Shown: positions 50,640 to 59,998, counted from the stretch's first letter. The stretch is DNA of 64,000 nucleotides from CAWJJM01 sp963843275 (GCA_963843275.1 CAWJJM010000004.1:372001-436000); one strand, 5' to 3'. The notes: a model not told the origin generated them from the letters alone. Numbers and translations are program-made.

Positions 50640-51794
50640 GTGAAGGGCGACCCCAAAGAGCTCGGCTTCTCCACCCGCGCCATCCACGCCGGCCAGTCCC
50701 CCGATCCCACGACCGGCGCCGTCGCGGTCCCCATCTACCAGACCGCCACCTACGTGCAGGACGCGGTGGGCGCGCACAAGGGGTACGAGTACGCCCGGGT
50801 GCAGAACCCCACCCGGCGGGCGCTCGAGGAGTGCGTGGCGGCGCTCGAGGGCGGCGTCGACGGCCACGCCTTCGCCTCGGGGATGGCGGCGATCACCACG
50901 CTGATGACCCTGCTGCGCAGCGGCGAGCACGCGGTCGTGTCGCGCAACGTCTACGGCGGCACCTACCGCTTCTTCACCCAGGTCCTGTCGCGCTACGGCG
51001 TCGAGTTCACCTGGGTCGACTCGACCGATCTCGACGCGGTGCGGGCGGCGGTCCGCGACAGCACCCGCATGGTCTACGTCGAGACGCCCACCAACCCGAT
51101 GATGGACGTCACCGACATCGCCGGAGCGGCCGAGATCGCCCACGCCCACGACAGCGTGCTGGTCGTCGACAACACCTTCCTGTCGCCGTACCTGCAGCGC
51201 CCGCTCGAGCACGGCGCCGACGTCGTGGTGCACTCGACCACCAAGTACCTCAACGGCCACTCCGACTCGATCGGCGGCGTCCTGGTGACCTCGCGCCCGG
51301 AGGACGCCGAGTGGTTCCACTTCGTCTCGAAGTCCTCGGGCGGCATCCTGTCGCCCTTCGACAGCTTCCTGGTGATGCGCGGCATCAAGACCCTGCCGGT
51401 GCGGATGGAGCGCCACGAGGCCAACGCCCGCCGCGTGGTCGACCTGCTGCTCGGCCACGCCGGCGTCGAGCGGGTCCTCTACCCCGGCCTCCCCGACCAC
51501 CCGGGCCACGACCTGCAGAAGCGCCAGGCCTCCGGCTTCGGCGCCATGGTGACCGTCGACGTGGGGAGCTTCGAGCGTGCCAAGCGGATGCTCGACCGGG
51601 TCCGCGTCTTCTCCCTGGCCGAGAGCCTCGGCGGCGTCGAGAGCCTGATCTCCCACCCCGCCTCGATGACCCACGCCTCCGTCCCCGCCGCCCAGCGCGC
51701 CGAGCTCGGCCTCACCGACGGCATGGTCCGCCTCTCCGTCGGCATCGAGGACGCCGACGACCTCGTCGCAGACCTCGACCGGGCACTGGGATAG
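50640..51794 (+). CDS. Cystathionine gamma-synthase/gamma-lyase family PLP enzyme
   Basis: The 384-residue protein belongs to the Cys/Met metabolism PLP family. It shows FSTRAIHAGQSPDPTTGAV, PIYQTATYVQ, ASGMAAITTLM, VVDNTFLSPYLQRPL, the PLP lysine in VVHSTTKYLNGHSD and the C-terminal SLGGVESLISHPASMTHA. These fit both cystathionine gamma-lyase and gamma-synthase (metB/metC-like), and sequence alone does not decide the direction. It would link methionine and cysteine metabolism, which fits a bacillithiol-making cell. Confidence 0.9.
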   Translation: MKGDPKELGFSTRAIHAGQSPDPTTGAVAVPIYQTATYVQDAVGAHKGYEYARVQNPTRRALEECVAALEGGVDGHAFASGMAAITTLMTLLRSGEHAVVSRNVYGGTYRFFTQVLSRYGVEFTWVDSTDLDAVRAAVRDSTRMVYVETPTNPMMDVTDIAGAAEIAHAHDSVLVVDNTFLSPYLQRPLEHGADVVVHSTTKYLNGHSDSIGGVLVTSRPEDAEWFHFVSKSSGGILSPFDSFLVMRGIKTLPVRMERHEANARRVVDLLLGHAGVERVLYPGLPDHPGHDLQKRQASGFGAMVTVDVGSFERAKRMLDRVRVFSLAESLGGVESLISHPASMTHASVPAAQRAELGLTDGMVRLSVGIEDADDLVADLDRALG

Positions 51795-51799
51795 ACGAG

Positions 51800-51949
51800 G
51801 CGAGAGCCGCCCCCGGTGACCGGAGGCAGCTCGCGGTGGAGGCGGGGGGCAGGAGCGCGATCGAGGGACGCCGAGGCGACCCTCAGGGCGCCGCGGGCAC
51901 CCCGACCGGGCGGCGACGCCGCGGATCCCCCCGCAGCCGCCGCGAGGAG
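51800..51949 (+). repeat. Dispersed intergenic repeat element, copy B
   Basis: Related to 35865-36018 over the full length, with small indels. It fills the 155-nt convergent gap from just after the trans-sulfuration gene stop to the cutA stop. Like copy A, it ends with CCGCCGCGAGG directly before the stop of a minus-strand gene. Confidence 0.75.
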
Positions 51950-52330
51950 CTAGTCGTCGCCGGCGGAGGCGAAGGGGGAGTCGTCCTCCTCGTCGTCACC
52001 GCCCTCGGGGGCCGACTTGTCGACGCTGTCGCCGATCCAGCCGAGAAAGCGCTCCTCGCCCTTCGCGACGCGGAAGGCCAGGATCTCGGGGAGCTCGTAG
52101 CTGTGCAGCTCGCGGATGGTGGCGGCGACCGCGTCGAACTCCGTCGCCGCCGTCTTGATCAGCAGCATCAGCTCCCCGTCGTGGCAGATCTTGCCCTTCC
52201 AGCGGTACACGGAGCGGATGCCGGGCACGATGTTCACGCAGGCGGCCTGGCGGCGGGCGACGATCTCCCGGGCCAGCGCGTTGGCCTGCTCCTCGGTGCC
52301 GACGGTGGTGACGACGACGATGGCGCTCAT
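51950..52330 (-). CDS. cutA: Divalent-ion tolerance protein CutA
   Basis: CutA1 is a small trimeric protein tied to copper and other metal tolerance. The protein shows VVVTTVGTEEQANALAREIV, ACVNIVPGIRSVYRWKGKI, ELMLLIKTA and HSYELPEILAFRV. The 126-residue length includes a short acidic tail (GGDDEEDDSPFAS). The ATG at 52330 has TAGGTT 8 nt upstream. Confidence 0.94.
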   Translation of the reverse strand: MSAIVVVTTVGTEEQANALAREIVARRQAACVNIVPGIRSVYRWKGKICHDGELMLLIKTAATEFDAVAATIRELHSYELPEILAFRVAKGEERFLGWIGDSVDKSAPEGGDDEEDDSPFASAGDD

Positions 52331-52338
52331 CGCCCCGC

Positions 52339-52344
52339 AACCTA
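52339..52344 (-). promoter_or_regulatory. -10 hexamer of a leaderless promoter for cutA
   Basis: TAGGTT on the minus strand is separated from the ATG by 8 nt. The 176-nt gap to the next gene shows nothing else beyond GC-rich sequence. Confidence 0.4.
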
Positions 52345-52506
52345 CCGCCCGCCGGATCGGGAGTCAACGATCCGCTGGGTGGTCCGCGGGCATCCCCTCA
52401 CCGGGTGGGCCGGGGTGCGGAGCCTGTCGCGCCGGGGGGTCGCCGGGACCGGGCCGGGGGTCGGGAGACCGTCCGCTCGCCGTCGGCCGCCGGGCGAAGA
52501 ATCCCC

Positions 52507-53133
52507 TCAACGCCACTCCCCCGCGTCCGCGTCGTAGAACAGCACGCGGATCCGGCCGGCGCGCGAGGACACCCGCACGCAGGCGGCGCCGCTCTCGCCG
52601 TCGGTGAGGTAGAGCGAGCCCGGCGTGGCGGAGCCGAGCGGGTCGAACGAGGCGATGTCGGAGCGGTTGAAGCGGATCGCGTCGTCGAGCCGGTCGAGGG
52701 GGCGCGACGAGCCGGGGCGGGGTGGCACCTCCGGCGGGAAGCCGAAGCGCACGCCGCGCCCGAAGTGGGCCAGGCGCCCGTCCCCCCCGACTCCCACCGC
52801 GACCGGCGGGTCGGTGCCGTCGGCGATGTCGCGGCTCAGCACGCCGTCGCCGTCGCCGTCCCGGTAGAGCCGCCAGGTGACGGCGCCGGTGCGGGCCTCC
52901 ACCCGGAACTTCACCCCCACCCGGGCCGCCTGCCGCACGGCGGTGGAGCGCGCCAGGCGGAGGGTGCGGCAGACCTCCGCGGCCGCGGTGCGCAGCCGCA
53001 GGTTCCGCGAGGCGCGCCACAGCGGCGCCGCGGTGAGCGCCGCGATCACCGCCACCAGCGCCAGGACCGCGAGGAGCTCGACGAGGGTGAAGCCGCGGGG
53101 CGAGCGACCGGCCCGGCCGGCGCCCTCCCCCAC
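52507..53133 (-). CDS. Type IV pilin-like / GspH-FimT family pseudopilin
   Basis: The 208-residue protein has a prepilin leader SPRGFTLVELLAVLALVAVIAAL, with cleavage expected between Gly and Phe and Glu at +5. A FimT/GspH-like part follows: TAAAEVCRTLRLARSTAVRQAARV. It would be a minor pilin of a type IV pilus or type II secretion system. No other pilus genes are in the window apart from comEA upstream, so it looks like an orphan or a DNA-uptake accessory. The GTG at 53133 is the likely start. Confidence 0.8.
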   Translation of the reverse strand: MGEGAGRAGRSPRGFTLVELLAVLALVAVIAALTAAPLWRASRNLRLRTAAAEVCRTLRLARSTAVRQAARVGVKFRVEARTGAVTWRLYRDGDGDGVLSRDIADGTDPPVAVGVGGDGRLAHFGRGVRFGFPPEVPPRPGSSRPLDRLDDAIRFNRSDIASFDPLGSATPGSLYLTDGESGAACVRVSSRAGRIRVLFYDADAGEWR

Positions 53134-53231
53134 GGCACCGCCGCCCCCGTGACGGCCGCGGCGGGCGGAGGGGCCGACGGCGGCCCCGCCCGCCCCGCAC
53201 GCGAGCCGGCCCGGGTGAGCCGGGCGGATCC

Positions 53232-53585
53232 CTAGCCGTCGCCGGCGGCGGCGCCGCCCTTGCGCGGCACGCGCACCTTCTCGGTCAGCGTCGTCTTGCC
53301 CTCCAGCGTGACGTAGGGCTCGAGCGACGCGAACGTCCGCTCGCCGATGCCGCGGACCAGCATCAGGTCCTCCGCGCTGGCGAACGGACCGTTCTCCTTG
53401 CGGAAGGTGACGATGCGCTTGGCGACCGCGGCGCCGACGCCCGGCAGCAGGGCGAGCTGCTCGGCGGTCGCCTGGTTGACGTTGACCTTCCCCGCCGGCG
53501 CGGCGGCGGCGGGCGCGGCGAAGGCGACGGCGGCGGCGAGGGCCACCAGCAGCGCGACGGCGGTCGTTCGGTTCAGCGTGTTCAT
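53232..53585 (-). CDS. ComEA-type helix-hairpin-helix protein, exported
   Basis: The 117-residue protein has a signal peptide (AVALLVALAAAVAFAAPAAAA) and a double helix-hairpin-helix DNA-binding region: VNVNQATAEQLALLPGVGAAVAKRI and SAEDLMLVRGIGERTFASLEPYV. ComEA-like proteins bind incoming DNA in the periplasm during natural transformation. An AAGGAG site precedes the ATG at 53585. It lies 98 nt from the pilin gene on the same strand, so a joint role in DNA uptake is plausible. Confidence 0.88.
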   Translation of the reverse strand: MNTLNRTTAVALLVALAAAVAFAAPAAAAPAGKVNVNQATAEQLALLPGVGAAVAKRIVTFRKENGPFASAEDLMLVRGIGERTFASLEPYVTLEGKTTLTEKVRVPRKGGAAAGDG

Positions 53586-53981
53586 GGATCTGCTCCTTCC
53601 GGTGATTGGTGGGTTGCTTCGCTCTCGGTGGTGTCCTGTCGTTCCGGCTGTTCGCCATGGCTCTCCCCTCTCGGCACCTCCCTTCTCCGGTGGGTGTTGG
53701 GGCCGACGGGAGAGGTCAAGACGCGCGCCAACCCGGCGCTCGGCGCGCAAGTCACTGCAAGAGAGAGGCTTGCGAGGATCCAGCGTACCGTCCGCCGTCC
53801 GGCCTCCGTCTCGGAATCTGGACAGGCGCGCCGTTCGACGCCCCGCCGGCCCCGGGGCACCGGCCGCTGTCAAACGACCTGGACGGGAGCGCGATCTTTG
53901 GACGCCGCGCCAGCGGGCGCGGCCGCCCGCGGAACCGGGGTGGGAAGGGGGAGTCGCCGATCCGGTAGATTAGGCGGGCCG
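53586..53981. other. Gene-free divergent region of 396 nt between comEA and lepB
   Basis: No conserved protein is encoded here. The stretch near comEA is richer in T and lower in GC than its surroundings. It contains short GCGCG inverted repeats near 53727-53750 and the TAGATT box of lepB at the far end. Open frames crossing it do not resemble any family. Confidence 0.6.
53966..53971 (+). promoter_or_regulatory. -10 hexamer for lepB
   Basis: TAGATT lies 10 nt before the ATG at 53982, leaving a leader of a few nucleotides and no Shine-Dalgarno site. Confidence 0.45.
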
Positions 53982-54686
53982 ATGAGCACCCGACGTTCGA
54001 TCTTCCGCGAGTACCTCGAGGCGCTGCTCATCGCGGTGATCTTCGCCACCTTCGCGCGCACCTTCGTCTTCCAGGCGTTCAAGATCCCGTCGGGGTCGAT
54101 GGAGCAGAACCTGCTGATCGGCGACCACATCCTGGTCAACAAGTTCATCTATGGGCCGACGATCAGCCCCTGGGAGCGCAAGCTGCTGCCCGTGCGCGAC
54201 CCGCGCCACGGCGACGTCGTGGTGTTCAAGTTCCCCGACGACCCGACCCACGACTTCATCAAGCGCTGCGTGGGGATGCCGGGCGACACCGTCCAGGTGG
54301 CCGACAAGCAGCTCTACATCGACGGCAAGCCGGTGGAGGACAGCTCCTACACCTACTACATCGACCCGCGCACCTTCCCGGACTCGCAGTTCCTGCGCGA
54401 GGAGCGTCGCCACCGCGACAACTTCGGCCCCTACAAGGTGCCGCCGGACGGCTACTTCTGCATGGGGGACAACCGCGACAACTCGCGCGACTCGCGCTTC
54501 TGGAACCAGCCGGCGGTGCCCCGCCGGTACCTCAAGGGCCGCGCCTTCATGATCTACTGGTCGTACGGAGGCGCGCCGCCGGCGGAGGCCCCCAGCGTGG
54601 GCCAGGGGCTGCGCCAGCTCGGGCGCGTGGCGCGGCATTTCTTCGACCGCACCCGGTGGAGCCGGACCTTCCACATCGTCCGTTAG
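53982..54686 (+). CDS. lepB: Signal peptidase I
   Basis: LepB removes signal peptides from exported proteins at the outer face of the inner membrane. The 234-residue protein has one N-terminal membrane helix (ALLIAVIFATFARTFVF). The catalytic Ser39 is in IPSGSMEQNLL, Lys94 in DFIKRCVGMPGD, and MGDNRDNSRDSR is the family box. It is followed 10 nt later by a small membrane protein. Confidence 0.96.
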   Translation: MSTRRSIFREYLEALLIAVIFATFARTFVFQAFKIPSGSMEQNLLIGDHILVNKFIYGPTISPWERKLLPVRDPRHGDVVVFKFPDDPTHDFIKRCVGMPGDTVQVADKQLYIDGKPVEDSSYTYYIDPRTFPDSQFLREERRHRDNFGPYKVPPDGYFCMGDNRDNSRDSRFWNQPAVPRRYLKGRAFMIYWSYGGAPPAEAPSVGQGLRQLGRVARHFFDRTRWSRTFHIVR

Positions 54687-54696
54687 GGGGACGTCC

Positions 54697-55071
54697 ATGA
54701 GAGCCAAGCGCAGCGAACGGGGCGACAGCAAGCTCGGCTGTCTGCTGTGGACCGTGGTCCTGCTGGTCGGGGCCGCCATCGCCTGGGTGGCGATCCCGGT
54801 CAAGGTGCGCACCGCGGACTTCCACGACTTCATGACCGACCAGGCGGTCTACGCCACCCGGGTGCGCAGCAGCGATCTGATCAAGAAGCACATCCTCAAG
54901 AAGGCCCAGGAGCTCCAGATCCCGATCGACCCCAAGCACCTCAAGGTCGTGCGCAGCGAGTCGCGCATCAAGATCGACGCCGACTACACGGTGCCGCTCG
55001 AGTTCCCCTTCGGCTGGACCTACCAGTGGCACTTCCACCACGAGGTCGACCGGCCGCTGTTCTACTACTAG
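54697..55071 (+). CDS. Small membrane-anchored protein after lepB (DUF4845-like)
   Basis: The 124-residue protein has one membrane helix (LGCLLWTVVLLVGAAIAWVAIPV) and a soluble domain with LKVVRSESRIKIDADYTVPLEF and FHHEVDRPLFYY. Size, topology and position just after lepB resemble the DUF4845 protein that follows lepB in many Gammaproteobacteria, but homology is only suggested. A GGGGG/ATG spacing upstream is a weak ribosome site. Confidence 0.65.
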   Translation: MRAKRSERGDSKLGCLLWTVVLLVGAAIAWVAIPVKVRTADFHDFMTDQAVYATRVRSSDLIKKHILKKAQELQIPIDPKHLKVVRSESRIKIDADYTVPLEFPFGWTYQWHFHHEVDRPLFYY

Positions 55072-55110
55072 CGCTCCGCCACGAGGGCCGGGCGCTGCCG
55101 CGGCCCGCGC

Positions 55111-55815
55111 CTAGCCGCTCGCGGCGAGCTCGGCGGCGAGCGCGTCGAGCGCCGCCTCCGGGTCGGCGGCCCGGGTGAGCGGCCGGCCGATCACCAGGAG
55201 GTCCGAGCCCGCCGCCCGCGCCGCCGCCGGGGTCGCGGTGCGGCGCTGGTCGTCGGCCGCGGCGCCGCCGGGACGGATCCCCGGGGTGACCAGGCGGAAG
55301 GGGCGCGGGTGGGCGCGGCGCAGCGCCGCCACCTCGAGCGGCGAGCAGACCACCCCGGCGCACCCCGCCGCCGCGGCCAGCCCCGCCCACCGTGCCACCC
55401 GGTCGCCGGGCTCCCCGGGCAGGTCGAGCGCCGCCAGCGCCGGCCCGTCGAGGTGGGTCAGCACCGTCACCCCCAGGACGCCGACCTCGCCCGCCGCCGC
55501 GTCCACGGCGGCGGCCAGCATCGCCGGCCCGCCGCCGGTGTGGACGGTGAGATAGCGCACCCCCAGGCGGCGCGCCGCGGCCACCGCGCCCGCCACCGTG
55601 TTGGGGATGTCGTGGAGCTTGAGGTCGAGGAAGACGGCGCCGGTGTGGCGACCCGCCTCCTCGACGGCCGCCGGCCCCCAGTGGACGAAGGCCTCCAGGC
55701 CCACCTTGAGCACCCCGACCCGGGGCCCGAACAGGGCGCACCAGCGCCGGAACGTGTCGCGGTCGTCGGTGTCCAGCGGCACCGCGACCCGGTCGAGAGG
55801 GTTGGCCTGGGACAT
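55111..55815 (-). CDS. pyrF: Orotidine 5'-phosphate decarboxylase
   Basis: PyrF decarboxylates OMP to UMP in pyrimidine synthesis. The 234-residue protein has RVAVPLDTDDRDTF, VGLEAFVHWG, the catalytic FLDLKLHDIPNTVAGA (Asp-Lys-x-x-Asp), VLGVTVLTHLD, RLVTPGIRPGG and IGRPLTRAADP. TAGAGT lies 12 nt before the ATG on the minus strand. Confidence 0.95.
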   Translation of the reverse strand: MSQANPLDRVAVPLDTDDRDTFRRWCALFGPRVGVLKVGLEAFVHWGPAAVEEAGRHTGAVFLDLKLHDIPNTVAGAVAAARRLGVRYLTVHTGGGPAMLAAAVDAAAGEVGVLGVTVLTHLDGPALAALDLPGEPGDRVARWAGLAAAAGCAGVVCSPLEVAALRRAHPRPFRLVTPGIRPGGAAADDQRRTATPAAARAAGSDLLVIGRPLTRAADPEAALDALAAELAASG

Positions 55816-55827
55816 GGTCGGTGCCAG

Positions 55828-55833
55828 ACTCTA
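55828..55833 (-). promoter_or_regulatory. Possible -10 hexamer for pyrF
   Basis: TAGAGT on the minus strand stands 12 nt before the ATG at 55815, within the short divergent gap to the phosphatase-like gene. Confidence 0.4.
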
Positions 55834-55840
55834 CCGCGCC

Positions 55841-57592
55841 ATGCTCGGCCCGTCGCCCCCGGACTCTCCCCCGCGCCTCGAGCCGCCCGGCTGGCTGGCG
55901 GTCCTGGCGGCCGGCTTCCTCCCGGGCGCGCTCGCCGGCACCCATCTCGCCGGGCTGATCTTCTTCCTCAACCCGGGGCTCGATTTCGCGGCGGTGCCGC
56001 TGGCCCGGGGGGTGCTGCTCTACGGCGGCCTCGGCGGCGTCGTCACCCTGCTGCTGTCGCTCCCCTGGCTGTGGGGGCGCCCGGTGCGCGCCAACCGCTG
56101 GCTGCCCTGGGGCCTGACCGCGGCGCTCACCTTCGCCGCCGTCCTCGACGGCACCCACGCCTACCTCTACGGCTACTACCTGCCGCCCGGCATCAACCTG
56201 CGTCTGCTCAAGGCGGGCGCGCTGCTCGGGCTGGCGGCACTGGTGGCCTTCTACACCGCGCTGCTGCACAGCGTGGCGCACCGCCGCTACGGGCCGCGCA
56301 GCCGGGTCGCCTACCTGGCGCTGGCGCTGCTGTCGATCTACGTCATGGTGGAGCGCCGCGAGGCCTTCCACCCGCGGCCGCCGGCCAGCCCCCGGCCCTC
56401 GGCGGTGGAGGACGTCAACCGGCCGACGCTGCTGGTGGTGGGTCTCGAGGGCGCCACCCTCGACGCCATCCTGCCGCTGGCCAGCCAGGGCCGCCTGCCC
56501 TTCCTCGCCTCGGTGGTCGAGCAGGGGGCCTACGGGCGCCTGGCCTCGCTCGCCCCCAACCGGCGGCTGCCGCTGTGGACCACGCTGGCGACCGGCAAGT
56601 ACCCCTACAAGAACGGCCTGGTGAGCGACCGCCTGCACCCGCTGCCGGCGCTCGGGCGCGGAGTGCGGCTGGAGCTGCTGCCGCGCGGCATCGGCTTCGA
56701 CCGCTGGGGGACGTTCCGGCCGGGGGTGGCCTCCGACGGCCGGCTGCGGCGGACGCGGGCGATCTGGGAGGTGCTGCCGCGGCTGGGGATCGACTGCGGG
56801 GTGATCGCCTGGCCGGGGAGCTTCCCGGTGCGCGCCGGCCCGACCTTCTTCCTCAGCGACCGCTACTTCGCCGCGCCCGCCCTGCCCGCCACCGTCCACC
56901 CCGCCGAGCTGGCGGCGCGCTCCCGGCTGTTCCGGGTGCGCGGCGACGAGATCGACCCGCTGCTGCTGGCTTCGCTCGGGGAACCGGTGCCGGCGCCGGT
57001 GGTCCGCGGCCTCGCCGGGGACCTGTGGCGCGAGTCGCTCGCCTCGCTGCTGCTCGGCCAGTACCGGCACGTCGGCGCCCTGTTCATCGAGCTCGACGGC
57101 CTGGCGGAGGTGTCACGCGCCTACCTGGGCGGCTACGCGGCGGCCCAGTTCGAGGGCGCCCAGAGCGAGCCCTACCAGCGCGCCTCGCGGCTGGTGGCCG
57201 CCTACTACGCCCACCTCGACCTGTTCCTGTCCCGCCTGTGGGACCGCACGCCGCCGCCCAAGCTGTTGGTGGTGGTGTCGCCCTACGGCGCCGAGCCGGC
57301 GCACGGCTGGCGCCGGGTGTGGCGCGAGCTCACCCCGGGGGCGGCGCTCGCCGCCGGCTTCAGCGGCTCCCCCGACGGCGCCCTGCTGCTCTACGGCGAG
57401 GGCGTGCGCCCCGGCACCCTGGTCACCAATGCCCACCTGGTCGACCTCGTCCCCACCGTCGCCTACGGCATGGGCCTTCCCATCGCCCGCGACCTCGACG
57501 GCCAGGTCCTCACCGGCGCCTACGGCCGCCCCTTCCTCGCCCAGCACCCCCTCACCTTCCTCCCCTCCTACGAGACGCTGCCCGAGCCCTAG
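55841..57592 (+). CDS. Membrane protein with a degenerate alkaline-phosphatase/phosphodiesterase-fold domain
   Basis: The 583-residue protein has about four to five membrane helices (residues ~12-175), then a soluble domain of the nucleotide pyrophosphatase/alkaline phosphatase superfamily. Family layout is clear: GLEGATLDAILPL, LPLWTTLATGKYPYKNGL, LFIELDGLAEVS and HLVDLVPTVAYGMGLP. But metal ligands are changed: Glu203 for the usual first Asp, Ala422/Arg426 for Asp/His, and Ser-Pro-Tyr-Gly at 480-483 for Ser-Asp-His-Gly. The Thr in the nucleophile position (247/248) is kept. A pseudoenzyme or binding protein is likely. Start ATG 55841 (ATG 55814 is an alternative). Confidence 0.75.
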   Translation: MLGPSPPDSPPRLEPPGWLAVLAAGFLPGALAGTHLAGLIFFLNPGLDFAAVPLARGVLLYGGLGGVVTLLLSLPWLWGRPVRANRWLPWGLTAALTFAAVLDGTHAYLYGYYLPPGINLRLLKAGALLGLAALVAFYTALLHSVAHRRYGPRSRVAYLALALLSIYVMVERREAFHPRPPASPRPSAVEDVNRPTLLVVGLEGATLDAILPLASQGRLPFLASVVEQGAYGRLASLAPNRRLPLWTTLATGKYPYKNGLVSDRLHPLPALGRGVRLELLPRGIGFDRWGTFRPGVASDGRLRRTRAIWEVLPRLGIDCGVIAWPGSFPVRAGPTFFLSDRYFAAPALPATVHPAELAARSRLFRVRGDEIDPLLLASLGEPVPAPVVRGLAGDLWRESLASLLLGQYRHVGALFIELDGLAEVSRAYLGGYAAAQFEGAQSEPYQRASRLVAAYYAHLDLFLSRLWDRTPPPKLLVVVSPYGAEPAHGWRRVWRELTPGAALAAGFSGSPDGALLLYGEGVRPGTLVTNAHLVDLVPTVAYGMGLPIARDLDGQVLTGAYGRPFLAQHPLTFLPSYETLPEP

Positions 57593-57688
57593 CGGGCGCG
57601 AACCGAGGGCCGAGCCGAGCGCTCCCGACCGAGCTGTCGCGGGGTCAGGCGCCGCGCGACCCGCCCCGGCGATCGCAGGCGAGGGCCG

Positions 57689-58513
57689 CTACGGCGGGCC
57701 CCAGAGGGAGGACTCGTCCTTCGCCTTCGCCGGGCGGCGGTGGTCCTTGGCGAGGACGGCGTCGACCTCCTCGAGGACGGGGGCGAGCGCGGCGCGCTGG
57801 GCGTCGGCCAGGCGGTCGACGCCGGCCAGGGCGAGGTCGACCATGGCGTCGAGCTCGTCGCGGGTGAAGCTGCGCTGCTCGCCGGTGCCCTGGATCTCGA
57901 TCAGCCGCCCGCCGGGGGTGGCGACGACGTTCATGTCGACCTCGGCGACCTGGTCCTCGACGTACTCGAGGTCGAGCAGCGGCGTGCCGTCCACCAGGCC
58001 CACCGACACCGCCGCCACCGGCTCGAGCAGCGGCCAGCGGGCGATGTCGCCGGTCAGCAGCAGCCGGCCGCAGGCGGCGGCCAACGCCACGTAGCCCGCG
58101 GTGACCGACGCCGTCCGGGTGCCGCCGTCGGCCTGGAGCACGTCGCAGTCCACCGTCACCGTGCGCTCGCCGAGCGCCTCGAGGTCGACCACCGCGCGCA
58201 GGCTGCGGCCGATCAGGCGCTGGATCTCGGCCGAGCGCCCGGAGGGGCGGCCGCGGGTGACCTCGCGCATCGAGCGGGTCGAGGTGGCGCGCGGCAGCAT
58301 GGCGTACTCGGCGGTGACCCAGCCGCGCCCGGTGTCGCGCAGGAACGGCGGCACCCGCCCCTCGACGCTCGCCGACACCAGCACCCGGGTGTCGCCGAGC
58401 ACCACCAGCGCGGATCCCTCCGCGTACTTCATCGGGTTGAGCTCGAGGTCCAGGGGGCGCAGCTCGTCGGCGGCGCGGCCACCGGCGCGGCCGCGGGAGG
58501 GGGTCGAGGTCAT
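57689..58513 (-). CDS. rph: Ribonuclease PH
   Basis: RNase PH is a phosphorolytic 3' exoribonuclease trimming tRNA precursors. The protein has ALVVLGDTRVLVSASVEGRVPPF, GWVTAEYAMLPRAT, RSAEIQRLIGRSLRAVVDL, TVDCDVLQADGGTRTASVTAG and EDQVAEVDMNVVATPGG. The ATG at 58513 is chosen because TACAAT stands 7 nt upstream of it. The product is 274 residues, with a slightly longer C-terminal tail than usual. Confidence 0.95.
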   Translation of the reverse strand: MTSTPSRGRAGGRAADELRPLDLELNPMKYAEGSALVVLGDTRVLVSASVEGRVPPFLRDTGRGWVTAEYAMLPRATSTRSMREVTRGRPSGRSAEIQRLIGRSLRAVVDLEALGERTVTVDCDVLQADGGTRTASVTAGYVALAAACGRLLLTGDIARWPLLEPVAAVSVGLVDGTPLLDLEYVEDQVAEVDMNVVATPGGRLIEIQGTGEQRSFTRDELDAMVDLALAGVDRLADAQRAALAPVLEEVDAVLAKDHRRPAKAKDESSLWGPP

Positions 58514-58520
58514 GGCGGCC

Positions 58521-58526
58521 ATTGTA
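58521..58526 (-). promoter_or_regulatory. -10 hexamer of a leaderless promoter for rph
   Basis: TACAAT on the minus strand is followed by 7 nt (GGCCGCC) and the ATG at 58513. It lies 9 nt past the stop of the upstream CDF gene. Confidence 0.5.
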
Positions 58527-58535
58527 GCGGCAGGG

Positions 58536-59191
58536 TCAGCAGGCGCAGTCGTCACCGCGCCAGGCCTCGCGCCCCTCCGCCACCAGGAACCAGCACATGC
58601 CCAGCGCCGCCACCGGGTCGGCCCACCACCAGCCGGTCGCGGCGTTGACGGCGATGCCGCCGAGGGTGATCAGCGACAGCCAGAAGCAGGCGGTGGTCTG
58701 GAAGGCGTCGGCGGCCAGCGAGCGGCTGCCGAGCTCCCGCGCCCGGGCCTGCTTGGCCCGTGCCAGCCACGCCATCACGGCGAGCGAGACGACGGTCAGG
58801 ACGATGCCCACCCAGCTCGGCTCGGGGCGCTCGCCGAGCCACAGCACGCGCAGCGCGTCCGCGGCCACGAACACGGCGAGCGCGAGCAGCGACAGCCCGA
58901 CCAGCCGGTGCGCCCGGCGGTCGAGGCGCTCGATCGCCGCCGCGTCCGCCGCGCCGCGCTCGGCCAGCAGGCGCCAGATCAGCACCCCGGCCGAGGCGCT
59001 CTCGACGAAGCTGTCGACGCCGAAGCCGAGCAGCGCCACGGAGCCGGCGGCCAGCGCCGCGGCGACGCCCACCGTGCCCTCGACCAGGTTCCAGCCGACG
59101 GTCAGCCACTCCAGCCGGAGGGCGCGGCGGCGCACCGCCGGGCGCTCCCGCGCACCGGCCGGCGCGACCAACCCCGGCGTCGGCGCGCCGC

Positions 59192-59195
<4 letters not shown>
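58536..59195 (-). CDS. Cation diffusion facilitator (CDF)-type membrane transporter
   Basis: The 219-residue protein has about six membrane helices. LEWLTVGWNLVEGTVGVAAA and GFGVDSFVESASAGVLIWRL carry the CDF D-x-x-x pattern of helix II, and the later SRSLAADAFQTTACFWLSL with ADPVAALGMC corresponds to helix V-VI. The C-terminal cytoplasmic domain of classic CDF exporters is missing, so it is a short form; it ends DDCAC. The metal is unknown. It overlaps the murI stop (GTGA). Confidence 0.8.

Positions 59196-59994
<799 letters not shown>

Positions 59995-59998
<4 letters not shown>

Noticed and set aside
53606..53968. Possible small genes between comEA and lepB
   Set aside because: Several short frames exist, but none has a ribosome site with a recognisable or structured product.
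57593..57688. A third copy of the dispersed repeat in the convergent gap before rph
   Set aside because: The sequence has similar composition (GAGCCGAGCGC-like words), but I could not align it to the element beyond short words.
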